From: Betaproteobacteria bacterium
GTDB lineage: Bacteria; Pseudomonadota; Gammaproteobacteria; Burkholderiales; SG8-39
NCBI GenBank assembly: GCA_005881595.1
Contig: VBBY01000029.1
Location: forward strand, 1-45,524
DNA: 45,524 bases
Direction of reading: 5' to 3'
Below, one piece after another: positions 32,990 to 40,906 of this stretch; within the stretch, counting starts at the first letter, position 1, and each line of letters opens with the position of its first letter. The notes beneath the pieces are model-generated. The model made no database searches, was not told the DNA's origin, and saw only the letters and a list, made by a program, of their open reading frames with translations. A program made the position numbers and the translations under genes.

Positions 32990-34137
32990 ATCTCGGCCGC
33001 GACAACCACCCGGAGTTGCGCGACGCCGTTCGCGCGCTGTGCGGCCGGTTCGACTCGGCCTACTGGCAGGACATCGACGACAAGCGCGCCTACCCGGAGG
33101 CTTTCGTCGACGCGCTCTCCACGGCGGGCTGGCTGTCGGCGCTGATTCCCGAGGAGTACGGCGGCTCGGGCCTGACGCTGACCGAGGCCTCGGTGATCAT
33201 GGAAGAGGTGACGCGCTCGGGCGGCAACGCCGGCTGCTGCCATGGCCAGATGTACAACATGAACACGCTTCTTCGCCACGGCTCGGACGCGCAGAAGAAG
33301 AAATACCTGCCGCAGCTCGCTCGCGGCGAGCTGCGCCTGCAGGCGATGGGCGTCACCGAGCCCGGCGCCGGCACCGACACGACCAACATCAAGACGCTGG
33401 CAGTAAGGAAAGGCGACCGTTATGTTGTGAACGGCCAGAAAGTGTGGACCTCGCGCCTGCAGCATTCCGAGCTGATGATCCTGCTCGCGCGTACCACGCC
33501 GCTCGCCGAAGTGACAAAGAAGTCCGACGGCATGTCGATCTTCCTCGTCGAGACGAAAAGCCACGGGCTGGAGGTGAAGCCGATCCGCAACATGGTGAAC
33601 CACGAGACCAACCAGGTGTTCATCGACAACCTCGAGATCCCGGCGGCGAACCTGATCGGCCAGGAAGGCAGGGGATTTCGCTACCTGCTCGACGGGCTCA
33701 ACGCCGAGCGCATCCTGATCGCGGCCGAGTGCATCGGCGATGGCTACTGGTTCACCGAAAAGGCCTCCAGATACGCTCGCGAGCGCGTCGTCTTCGACCG
33801 GCCGATCGGGCAGAACCAGGGCATCCAGTTCCCGATCGCCGAGAGCTACATGGAGATCGAGGCGGCGAACCTGATGCGCTACAAGGCCGCTGCGCTTTTT
33901 GACAAGAAGCTCGACTGCGGCGCCGAGGCGAACATGGCCAAGCACCTCGCCGCGAAGGCGTCCTGGGAGGCGGCCAATGTGTGCCTGCAGACCCACGGCG
34001 GCTTCGGCTTCGCCGCCGAGTACGACGTCGAGCGCAAATTCCGCGAGACGCGCCTGTACCTGGTGGCGCCGATCTCGACCAATCTCATCCTTGCGTACCT
34101 GGCGGAGCACGTCCTGGGCTTGCCGCGATCGTTTTGA
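32986..34137 (+). CDS. Acyl-CoA dehydrogenase
   Basis: A 383-aa FAD enzyme of standard length. Motifs include GWLSALIPEEYGGSGLTLTE, the substrate/FAD segment MGVTEPGAGTDTTNIKTLAV, YVVNGQKVWTSRLQHSELMI and the C-terminal CLQTHGGFGFAAEYDVERKF with RETRLYLVAPISTNLILAYL. The last differs from the common RDAR..IYEGT pattern and is frequent in catabolic acyl-CoA dehydrogenases beside CoA-lyase or CoA-transferase genes. The ATG overlaps the previous stop (ATGA at 32986-32989). The final 53 bases overlap the end of the convergent FAD monooxygenase. The substrate is unknown. Confidence 0.92.
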   Translation: MNLGRDNHPELRDAVRALCGRFDSAYWQDIDDKRAYPEAFVDALSTAGWLSALIPEEYGGSGLTLTEASVIMEEVTRSGGNAGCCHGQMYNMNTLLRHGSDAQKKKYLPQLARGELRLQAMGVTEPGAGTDTTNIKTLAVRKGDRYVVNGQKVWTSRLQHSELMILLARTTPLAEVTKKSDGMSIFLVETKSHGLEVKPIRNMVNHETNQVFIDNLEIPAANLIGQEGRGFRYLLDGLNAERILIAAECIGDGYWFTEKASRYARERVVFDRPIGQNQGIQFPIAESYMEIEAANLMRYKAAALFDKKLDCGAEANMAKHLAAKASWEAANVCLQTHGGFGFAAEYDVERKFRETRLYLVAPISTNLILAYLAEHVLGLPRSF

Positions 34138-35311
34138 CATGCTCGGGACGAACCCCCAGGCCGATCAGCCGCGCCGGAATGCGGCGCAGCAGCGGATAGC
34201 GCGCAAGCAGGCGTAGAAAGAGCGGTGGCTCAAGCCGCTCGCCGGTGCCCAGGACGCGCGCGATCACACGCTGCTGCATCATGAGCTGCAGCCGCTGCGT
34301 GACGCGCACCGGCCATTCGCGGCGTTTCTGCACCTTGCGCAGATCATCCACCGACACTCGATGGTCCTTGAGCGGCGCTGCCAGGATGTTGGCGGCCGCC
34401 ACGGCATCCTGGATCGCGAGATTGATGCCGACGCCGGCGACCGGCGACATGGCGTGAGCGGCATCGCCGATGCACAGCAACCCGGGCCGGTACCACTGCC
34501 GCAGCCTGTCGACGCGAACCGTGAGCAGCTTGATTCTCTCCCAGTCGGTGAGCTCTGCGACGCGATCGGCGAGGAACGGCAGCAGCCTGGCGATACCGGC
34601 ACGCAACGCCGGCAGGCCGCTGCGGCGCACCTCTTCGGCTGCGCCTTTTGCGATCACATATCCGCATTGCCAGTAGTCGCCGCGGTAAATCAGGACCAGG
34701 ATGCGGCCGGCGTCGAACAGCGCCATGGTCGCTTCGGGGTCGTCTGCGCGCCGCGACAGCCTGAACCACAGGACGTCCATCGGCGCGCCGAATTCCTCCA
34801 CCTGGAGACCGGCCTGCGCGCGCACGCTGGAGTGCCTGCCGTCTGCGCCGATGACCAGGTCTGCCTCGACCTCGAGGTCTTTCGCTCGAACTCCGGCAAT
34901 GCGTCCGTCGCGCTCGATGAGGGACATCACCTCGGCATTCATGCGCAGCTCGAAGTGCGGCGAGCGCGCAGCTTCCCTGGCGAGAAAGGCCAGGAAGTCC
35001 CACTGCGGCATCATCGCGATGAAGCGGCAGCGGGTGGGCAGATGGCTAAGATCAGCCACCACGATCTCGCGCTCGCCGAACTTCGCCGCAAATTGCGGCA
35101 CCTCCTGGTGCGGCAGCCGCAGCAGGCCCTCGAGCAAGCCAAGCTCGTGCATCACCTCCAGCGTCGAGGGGTGAATCGTGTCGCCGCGGAAGTCGCGCAG
35201 GAAATCGGCGTGCTTCTCCAGCACCAGCGTGCGCACGCCGGCGCGGGCGAGCAGCAGCCCGAGCATCATGCCAGCCGGGCCGCCGCCGGCAATGCAGGCC
35301 TGGCGGTTCAG
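34085..35311 (-). CDS. FAD-dependent monooxygenase (class A flavoprotein hydroxylase family)
   Basis: About 408 aa. FAD-binding motifs are in order: ACIAGGGPAGMMLGLLLARA at the N-terminus, the DG motif ADLVIGADGRHSSVRAQAGL (about residue 155) and the GD motif LLCIGDAAHAMSPVAGVGIN (about residue 280). No ATG, GTG or TTG gives an intact GGGPAG motif. The best start is CTG at 35311 (LNRQACIAGGG), which overlaps the stop of the upstream molybdenum-hydroxylase gene as CTGA, mirroring the ATGA junctions elsewhere. It is the last gene of the TRAP/Mo-hydroxylase operon, and relatives hydroxylate aromatic rings. It overlaps the convergent acyl-CoA dehydrogenase by 53 bases. Confidence 0.85.
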   Translation of the reverse strand: MNRQACIAGGGPAGMMLGLLLARAGVRTLVLEKHADFLRDFRGDTIHPSTLEVMHELGLLEGLLRLPHQEVPQFAAKFGEREIVVADLSHLPTRCRFIAMMPQWDFLAFLAREAARSPHFELRMNAEVMSLIERDGRIAGVRAKDLEVEADLVIGADGRHSSVRAQAGLQVEEFGAPMDVLWFRLSRRADDPEATMALFDAGRILVLIYRGDYWQCGYVIAKGAAEEVRRSGLPALRAGIARLLPFLADRVAELTDWERIKLLTVRVDRLRQWYRPGLLCIGDAAHAMSPVAGVGINLAIQDAVAAANILAAPLKDHRVSVDDLRKVQKRREWPVRVTQRLQLMMQQRVIARVLGTGERLEPPLFLRLLARYPLLRRIPARLIGLGVRPEHVKTIAASPGRAPPGTQG

Positions 35312-37548
35312 GCGCGCGATAGCGCTGCTTTCACTCTCTCCGCGTTGAGCGGCGCCTTGCGCAGGCGCACCCCCGTGGCGTCGAAGAACGCGTTCGCCAC
35401 GGCGGCCGGGATCACCCGCATCGTCGGCTCGCCGGCGCCCGAGGGTGCGACCTCCGGCCGGTTGATCAGCACCACCTCGATCGCCGCCGGAGCGTCCTGC
35501 ATCTCCAGGATCGGGTAGCTCGCCCAGTCGACGCTGCTGACCGCATCGCGGTCGAAGCGGACCTGCTCGTAGACCGCGCGCGAGATGCCTTGCACGACGT
35601 TGCCTTCGATCGTGTAGCGCAGGCCCTGCGGATTGATCACCAGCCCGCAATCGTGCGCGACCACCACGCGACGCGCCCAGATCCGCCCAGTGCTGCGCTC
35701 GACCTCGACCTCGGCCACGGCGGCCACCGCGGTGCCGTTGCGCTCGGCAAAAGCGATGCCCCGGCCCTTCATGGTTCTTTCAGAAGAATTCCTTGCCTGC
35801 CATCCGGCCTTTTCGGCGGCGGCTTTGACCACCGCCTGGTGCCGCGGATCGGTGAGGTACCTGAGGCGGAAGGCGACCGGATCTTCGCCCACCGCGGCGG
35901 CCAGCTCGTCGATGAACTGCTCGGCTCCGAAGTGGATCTCTGGCCCGACCGGATCGCGCATATGCGCGGTGCGCAATGGCGAGCAGTTCTCCACCAGCGG
36001 CGCGATCGTCTCCCAGGCGAGCAGCTTGTTCTCGAAGCCGTAGGACTCCGCCGGCACGCCGAAGATCTGCGTTCCCTTCGCCGGGATGCCGGTGGCCTGC
36101 CCGACCAGGCTGTCGGCCGGGTCCGACTCGTTGGTAGCGATGTGCTGGCGCGAGAAGCCCTTGGCGACGAACTCGTAGCCGATCACCTTGCCGGAGGCGT
36201 CGATCGCCGCGCGCGCGCGATGCACGCACGCCGGGCCCTTCGGGTCCCACGCCGTGCCGTCGGCCCGCATGCCCTGCACCCGCACCGGCTTGCCGGCCGC
36301 CTTCGAGAGGAACGCCGCGTCGAGCGCGGCGTCTCCGGCGTCGTTGCGCCCATAGGAGCCCGGCCCGGCAACCCAGATCGCCCGCACTTTCTCCGGCGCC
36401 ATGCCGAGCAGCTTGGCCACGCCGTCACGCACAAAGTGGGGCTTCTGCGATCCCGTCCACACCGTGCAGCGGTCAGCCTTAGCGTCTGCAACCGCGCAGC
36501 CGGGACCCATGCTGGCATGCGACTGGAACGGCCACTCGTACTGCGCTTCGACGATGCGCACGCCCGGCGCGCTGAACGCCGCCGCCAGGTCGCCCTTCTT
36601 CACGGGCTCCTCGCGCTTCACGACCTTGGCACTTCGGATGTGCTCGTGCAGCGAATCCATCGCCGGGAAGGCGCCGTCGAGCGCATGCCAGTCGACCTTC
36701 AGCATCTGCGCCGCTCGTACTGCGTCCCACTCGCGTGGCGCGACCACCGCGACGAAGTCCTTCTCGCGCACGACGCGCGCGCCGCGGATCGACCTGATCG
36801 AGGCCTCGTCCACGCCTCGTACTTTGCACGCCGCCCGCGGCGGCCGGATGACCCGCGCGTGGAGCATGCCTTTCACGCGCACGTCGGTGACGAACCGGTC
36901 GGTGCCGTAAACCTTCCAGGCGACGTCGCGGCGCGCGAAGGACTTGCCCACCACCCTGTACTCCTGAGGCGTCTTGGGCTTCGCCCGGACCTTGATGTCC
37001 ATCGCGTTCCCGACTTGCTTGTTCCACTCCACGGGGTGATGAAAATACTTGCCGCCGACCAGCTCGCTGTAGGCAACTTTCCTTCCGTCCTGAGAAAGAA
37101 TGATTCCCTCTTCAACCCGCAACTGCTCGGCTGGCACACCGAGCCGCTTCGAACCGCTTTCCAGCAAAAGGCGCCGCGCTTCCGCCGCGGCGCTGCGCAG
37201 CAGTCGCCCGCCATTCGATACGCCAGTGCTGCCCGAGGCGCCACCCTGGTTGCACGAGGTGCCGGTGTCGCCCATCAGCACGTCCACCTTGTCGCAGGCC
37301 ACATCGAGCTCGTCGGCCACGATTTGCGCGATCACGACCTCGAGGCCCTGTCCCATGTCCATCTTGCCGAAGAAGGCCTGCACGCGGCCGTCGGGCAGTA
37401 CTGCGATCCAGGAATCGAGCTCAGTCGGCACGAGCGCGGGCTTGCCGCCGGCGACTTGCGCCAGCGCCCCGGTGAGCGGCGGCGCGGCAAACGAAACGAC
37501 CAGCGCCCCGGAGGTCTTCAGGAATTCGCGGCGAGTCAGAGTCGTCAT
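35308..37548 (-). CDS. Molybdenum hydroxylase large subunit (isoquinoline 1-oxidoreductase beta-like, xanthine dehydrogenase family)
   Basis: A 746-aa molybdopterin-binding subunit. The N-terminus MTTLTRREFLKTSGALVVSF is a twin-arginine signal, so the folded complex is probably exported. Cofactor-site segments are GKMDMGQGLEVVIAQIVADE, QGGASGSTGVSNGGRLLRSA, QSHASMGPGCAVADAKADRC and, near the C-terminus, SGAGEPTMRVIPAAVANAFF with the catalytic Glu. Relatives hydroxylate N-heteroaromatics or oxidise aldehydes, and pass electrons to a 2Fe-2S subunit. It lies 10 bases after that subunit's gene. No separate FAD subunit of the XdhA/CoxM type is present, as in isoquinoline oxidoreductase. The substrate is not known. 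Confidence 0.9.
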   Translation of the reverse strand: MTTLTRREFLKTSGALVVSFAAPPLTGALAQVAGGKPALVPTELDSWIAVLPDGRVQAFFGKMDMGQGLEVVIAQIVADELDVACDKVDVLMGDTGTSCNQGGASGSTGVSNGGRLLRSAAAEARRLLLESGSKRLGVPAEQLRVEEGIILSQDGRKVAYSELVGGKYFHHPVEWNKQVGNAMDIKVRAKPKTPQEYRVVGKSFARRDVAWKVYGTDRFVTDVRVKGMLHARVIRPPRAACKVRGVDEASIRSIRGARVVREKDFVAVVAPREWDAVRAAQMLKVDWHALDGAFPAMDSLHEHIRSAKVVKREEPVKKGDLAAAFSAPGVRIVEAQYEWPFQSHASMGPGCAVADAKADRCTVWTGSQKPHFVRDGVAKLLGMAPEKVRAIWVAGPGSYGRNDAGDAALDAAFLSKAAGKPVRVQGMRADGTAWDPKGPACVHRARAAIDASGKVIGYEFVAKGFSRQHIATNESDPADSLVGQATGIPAKGTQIFGVPAESYGFENKLLAWETIAPLVENCSPLRTAHMRDPVGPEIHFGAEQFIDELAAAVGEDPVAFRLRYLTDPRHQAVVKAAAEKAGWQARNSSERTMKGRGIAFAERNGTAVAAVAEVEVERSTGRIWARRVVVAHDCGLVINPQGLRYTIEGNVVQGISRAVYEQVRFDRDAVSSVDWASYPILEMQDAPAAIEVVLINRPEVAPSGAGEPTMRVIPAAVANAFFDATGVRLRKAPLNAERVKAALSRA

Positions 37549-37558
37549 GGTGTTCTCC

Positions 37559-38023
37559 TCACGCCAGGCGAGCTTGCGCGCGCTTGATGGCGCGCAGGAT
37601 GGCCACGTGCGTTCCGCAGCGGCACTTGAGCCCGGCGAGGGCGTCGCGCAGCTGCGCGTCGCTCGCCTTCGGGTTCTTCTTGAGGTAAGCCGCGGCGGTC
37701 ATCACCCAGCCGTTGATGCAGTAGCCGCACTGCGGCACCTGCTCCTCGACATACGCCGCCTGCAGCGGGTGCGGCTTGTCCGGCGTGCCGAGGCCCTTGA
37801 GGGTGGTGACCGTCCTGCCGCTCGCGGCGGACACCGGCAGCACGCACGAGCGCACCGGCTCGCCGTCCAGGTGCACCGTGCAAGCGCCGCATTGCGCGAG
37901 GCCGCAGCCGAAGTGGGGATTATCGAGACCGAGATCGTTGCGCAGGGCGTACAGCAGCGGCATCTCTGGCTCGGCGTTGACTGAAACGCGCCTGCCGTCG
38001 ACAGTGAATCTGAAGCTCGGCAT
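37559..38023 (-). CDS. 2Fe-2S subunit of the molybdenum hydroxylase (IorA-like)
   Basis: A 154-aa iron-sulfur protein. The plant-ferredoxin-like N-terminal cluster ligands are in HFGCGLAQCGACTVHLDGEP and VRSCVLPVS; the helical domain cluster has VPQCGYCINGWVMTAAAYL and LKCRCGTHVAILRAIKRAQ. This is the two-cluster small subunit of xanthine dehydrogenase-type enzymes. It has no signal peptide, so export would have to be together with the Tat-tagged large subunit. It sits 8 bases after dctM and 10 bases before the large subunit, linking transport and oxidation in one operon. Confidence 0.94.
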   Translation of the reverse strand: MPSFRFTVDGRRVSVNAEPEMPLLYALRNDLGLDNPHFGCGLAQCGACTVHLDGEPVRSCVLPVSAASGRTVTTLKGLGTPDKPHPLQAAYVEEQVPQCGYCINGWVMTAAAYLKKNPKASDAQLRDALAGLKCRCGTHVAILRAIKRAQARLA

Positions 38024-38031
38024 AGCTCCTC

Positions 38032-39345
38032 CTAATGGCTCATCGCCGGCAGCCAGGTGGCAAGCGGCGGAAAGATAATGATCAACCCGATCAGCAACAG
38101 AACGCAAGCGATGAACGGCATGCCGGCGAGGTAGATGTCCTTCATCGTCGTGCCCGGCGGCGCGACGCCTTTCATGACGAACAGCAGCAGCCCGAACGGC
38201 GGCGTCGTGTAGCCGATCTCCAGCGCCAGCAGCATGATCAGGCCGAACCAGGTGAGGTCGAAGCCGAGCGTCTTGGCGAGCGGGAAGAAGATCGGCGCGG
38301 TGAGCAGCATCATGGACAGCTGGTCCATGAAGCAGCCGAGGAACAGGATCACCCCGATCATGACGAACAGCATGCCGAGCGGCGTCACATCGAAACCGAG
38401 CGCCCAGTTCATGAGCCCGCTCGAGGCCCCCGTGAAAGCGAGTACCTGCGCGAAGGTCGCCGAGCCGAAGATGATGAGGAACGCCATGACCGTCACGCGC
38501 AGCGCGCCGTTGAGCGACTTGACCAAGGCCTTCCAGGTCATCTCGCCGTAGCAGGCGGCGAGCACGATCACCGAGAGCGCGCCGAGCGCCGCCGCCTCGG
38601 TCGGCGTGCACCAGCCGACGATCATGATGATCACGGAGAAGACGATGATCGCTACCATCGGGATCACGTCGACGAAGAACAGGCGGATCTTTTCCCGCCG
38701 CGACACGGGTTCTGGCGCATAGGCCGGCGCCGCCTCCGGCAGGATCACCGTCCATGCCCAGATCAGCACGCCGTACATCGACGCCAGCAGGAAGCCGGGG
38801 ACGACGCCGGCGATCAGCAGGTCCGCCACGTCGGTACGGCCGAGGGTCGCGAGCAGCACCGTCAGCGCCGAGGGCGGGATGATCACCGCCAGGCCGCCCA
38901 CGCCCATGATCGGCCCGATCGACAGGTACTTGCTGTAGCCCCGGCGCATCATCTCCGGCACCATCAGCGAGCCGAGCAGCGCGCAGGCTCCCATGCTCGA
39001 GCCCGCCGGGCCGGCGAACGCCGTGCCGCCGATCAGCGTCACGTACGCGAGCCTGCCGCGCACGTTGCCGAGCAGCTTGTCGGCGGCATTGAAGCACTTC
39101 GTCGCCAGCCCCGTGTGGTAGAAAAGCTCGCCCATCAGCAGGAACATCGGGATCGGCACCAGCGCGAAGCTGGTCATCGCGCCGAAGCCGTTGTTGATCA
39201 CCTGCACGATGCCGGGGCCGCCGCCCATGAACAGCGCCGCGGCGACGATGTTGGTCGCGAAGAAGGCGATCGCCACCGGGATGCCGAGCATCATCAGCCC
39301 GACGCCGAGGCCAAACAGGAGCAGCGCGGCCCAGTACCACTGCAT
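38032..39345 (-). CDS. dctM: TRAP transporter large permease (DctM family)
   Basis: A 437-aa inner-membrane protein with about a dozen hydrophobic segments. DctM hallmarks include MGVGGLAVIIPPSALTVLLA, VVPGFLLASMYGVLIWAW, MIVGWCTPTEAAALGALSVI and, toward the C-terminus, DQLSMMLLTAPIFFPLAKTL then WFGLIMLLALEIGYTTPPFG. It forms the ion-driven translocation channel for a solute delivered by the DctP protein encoded two genes upstream. It starts 7 bases after dctQ. The genetic link to the molybdenum hydroxylase suggests the imported solute is its substrate or a related compound. Confidence 0.94.
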   Translation of the reverse strand: MQWYWAALLLFGLGVGLMMLGIPVAIAFFATNIVAAALFMGGGPGIVQVINNGFGAMTSFALVPIPMFLLMGELFYHTGLATKCFNAADKLLGNVRGRLAYVTLIGGTAFAGPAGSSMGACALLGSLMVPEMMRRGYSKYLSIGPIMGVGGLAVIIPPSALTVLLATLGRTDVADLLIAGVVPGFLLASMYGVLIWAWTVILPEAAPAYAPEPVSRREKIRLFFVDVIPMVAIIVFSVIIMIVGWCTPTEAAALGALSVIVLAACYGEMTWKALVKSLNGALRVTVMAFLIIFGSATFAQVLAFTGASSGLMNWALGFDVTPLGMLFVMIGVILFLGCFMDQLSMMLLTAPIFFPLAKTLGFDLTWFGLIMLLALEIGYTTPPFGLLLFVMKGVAPPGTTMKDIYLAGMPFIACVLLLIGLIIIFPPLATWLPAMSH

Positions 39346-39352
39346 GCAGGGC

Positions 39353-39817
39353 CTACTCCGACTGCCCGCCGAGGCTGCCGAGGAAATCCTCGCGCCGCAC
39401 GACGAAGCGCAGGAACTCGATGCCCATCATCGCGAACGACAGCGGGATGAAGCCGACCACCATCCAGCGCGGCATGTCGAGCGAGCGCACGTCCTTCTCG
39501 TTCTGCAGGAAGTCGCTGATCGTGACGTCGAGGCCGTACCAGGCGAGGATTGCGCAAACCGCGATGCAAACGCCGCCGATGACGCAGGTGAGCAGCTTGC
39601 GCGGCCGGGGCTTCAGGGTCATCAGGAGGATCTCGACGTAGATGTGTCCCTTCTCGCGCACCAGCCAGGGCGCGCCAAGGCAGGGCACGGCGAGCAGCGC
39701 GTACTCGGTGAACGTGAAGAAGTGGGCCGAGCTCTGGTACCCCAGGTTGCGCAGCACCACGTCGAGGCAGATGACGACCATCATCGCCGCCATCAGGAAG
39801 CCGGCGGCGATCGCCAT
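39353..39817 (-). CDS. dctQ: TRAP transporter small permease (DctQ family)
   Basis: At least 154 aa with four hydrophobic segments. Family features are VICLDVVLRNLGYQSSAHF, ALLAVPCLGAPWLVREKGHI and a tail with RWMVVGFIPLSFAMMGIEFL. The ATG at 39817 lies at the edge of the first helix and has no ribosome site. The frame is open upstream and encodes a plausible DctQ N-terminus (LRYVVKAYDAVLYG), so translation may begin at a CTG near 39850, just after the DctP stop. It pairs with DctM in the membrane. Confidence 0.88.
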   Translation of the reverse strand: MAIAAGFLMAAMMVVICLDVVLRNLGYQSSAHFFTFTEYALLAVPCLGAPWLVREKGHIYVEILLMTLKPRPRKLLTCVIGGVCIAVCAILAWYGLDVTISDFLQNEKDVRSLDMPRWMVVGFIPLSFAMMGIEFLRFVVRREDFLGSLGGQSE

Positions 39818-39863
39818 GCCGTAGAGGACGGCGTCGTACGCCTTGACTACATAGCGCAGGGGA

Positions 39864-40856
39864 TCAGCCCGGTGTGAAGAGCTGCACGATCCGCTCGTAG
39901 TTCTCCATGCCGCCCGCCTTCTCCGTGCGCTCCTTCATGCGCGCCAGGCTCGCGGCGCGGGCGCCGGCCACGAAGCGCCTGGACGCGTCCGGCGACTGCG
40001 CCAGCGTCTTGATGCCGCGCTGGGCGAGCTCCGCCTGCTCCTTCTTCCACAGCTCCTGCAGCGACTGCAGGCTGGCAGACTCGTGCTCGATGGCAGTGCG
40101 CTGCAGGATCTCGCGCGTCTTGGGCGAAAGCGAGGTCCACTTCTTCTGGTTCATGATGATCATCAGATCGGTCTCGAAGAAGTCGGGCAGGATGCGGTAC
40201 TTGATGTAGCGGTCCCAGTTGAGGTCCATCAGGCCGATCTGCGTCCACGCCGTGATGTCCACCGTGCCGCGCTCGAGCGCCGTGTACAGCTCGGAAGAGT
40301 TGATGTTGATGACCTGCGCGCCGAGATAGTTGGTGAGGAACGCGTTGTAGATCGGATTGCCGCGCACCTTGAAGCCCTTGATGTCGATGTGCCCGCCGCT
40401 GTCGAACTTCGGCTCCTTGGTCGACCACAGGGTGAAGCGGATGCCGCTGTCCACCCATCCGAGCAGAACCACGCCCATGCGTTTTTGATGGATCTGGTTA
40501 AGGAGGTCGATGCCGCCGTTCTTGCGCGCCGTCGGCCCGTCGACGGTGCTGGCGCTCACCGCGTCGCACTCGGGCACGACCGCGGCGTAGAACGCGCACG
40601 GCGAGTAGACCATGTCGACGACGCCGCTGCGCACCGCGCCGGGCTGCTCCATCATGCCGATCGCTTCCGGCCCGCCGCGCACCTGGATCGTGAACTCGCC
40701 CCTGCCCGCGTCGTTGGCCTTCTTCACGAACTCGAGGAAGCTGCGCGAGTAGATGAGCGAGGCCGGAAACACGTGGGTTGCCGAAATCGTGTCCGCCGCC
40801 AGCACGGGCGCGCCGAGCGCGAGCCCCAGCGCAAGAGCAAAAATCCTCTGCAACAT
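39864..40856 (-). CDS. dctP: TRAP transporter substrate-binding protein (DctP family)
   Basis: A 330-aa periplasmic protein with signal peptide MLQRIFALALGLALGAPVLA. The DctP fold is visible in DTISATHVFPASLIYSRSFL, GRGEFTIQVRGGPEAIGM, KGFKVRGNPIYNAFLTNYLG with the conserved arginine of the carboxylate site (about R166), and YTALERGTVDITAWTQIGLM. TRAP binding proteins usually hold organic acids through that arginine. It is the first gene of the minus-strand operon with a GGGAGGGAGG ribosome site, and diverges from the acyl-CoA ligase across 50 bases. Confidence 0.93.
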   Translation of the reverse strand: MLQRIFALALGLALGAPVLAADTISATHVFPASLIYSRSFLEFVKKANDAGRGEFTIQVRGGPEAIGMMEQPGAVRSGVVDMVYSPCAFYAAVVPECDAVSASTVDGPTARKNGGIDLLNQIHQKRMGVVLLGWVDSGIRFTLWSTKEPKFDSGGHIDIKGFKVRGNPIYNAFLTNYLGAQVININSSELYTALERGTVDITAWTQIGLMDLNWDRYIKYRILPDFFETDLMIIMNQKKWTSLSPKTREILQRTAIEHESASLQSLQELWKKEQAELAQRGIKTLAQSPDASRRFVAGARAASLARMKERTEKAGGMENYERIVQLFTPG

Positions 40857-40906
40857 GGCCTCCCTCCCGTTGTCCGAACGACGCGCGGCATCTTACCATC
40901 CGCAGA

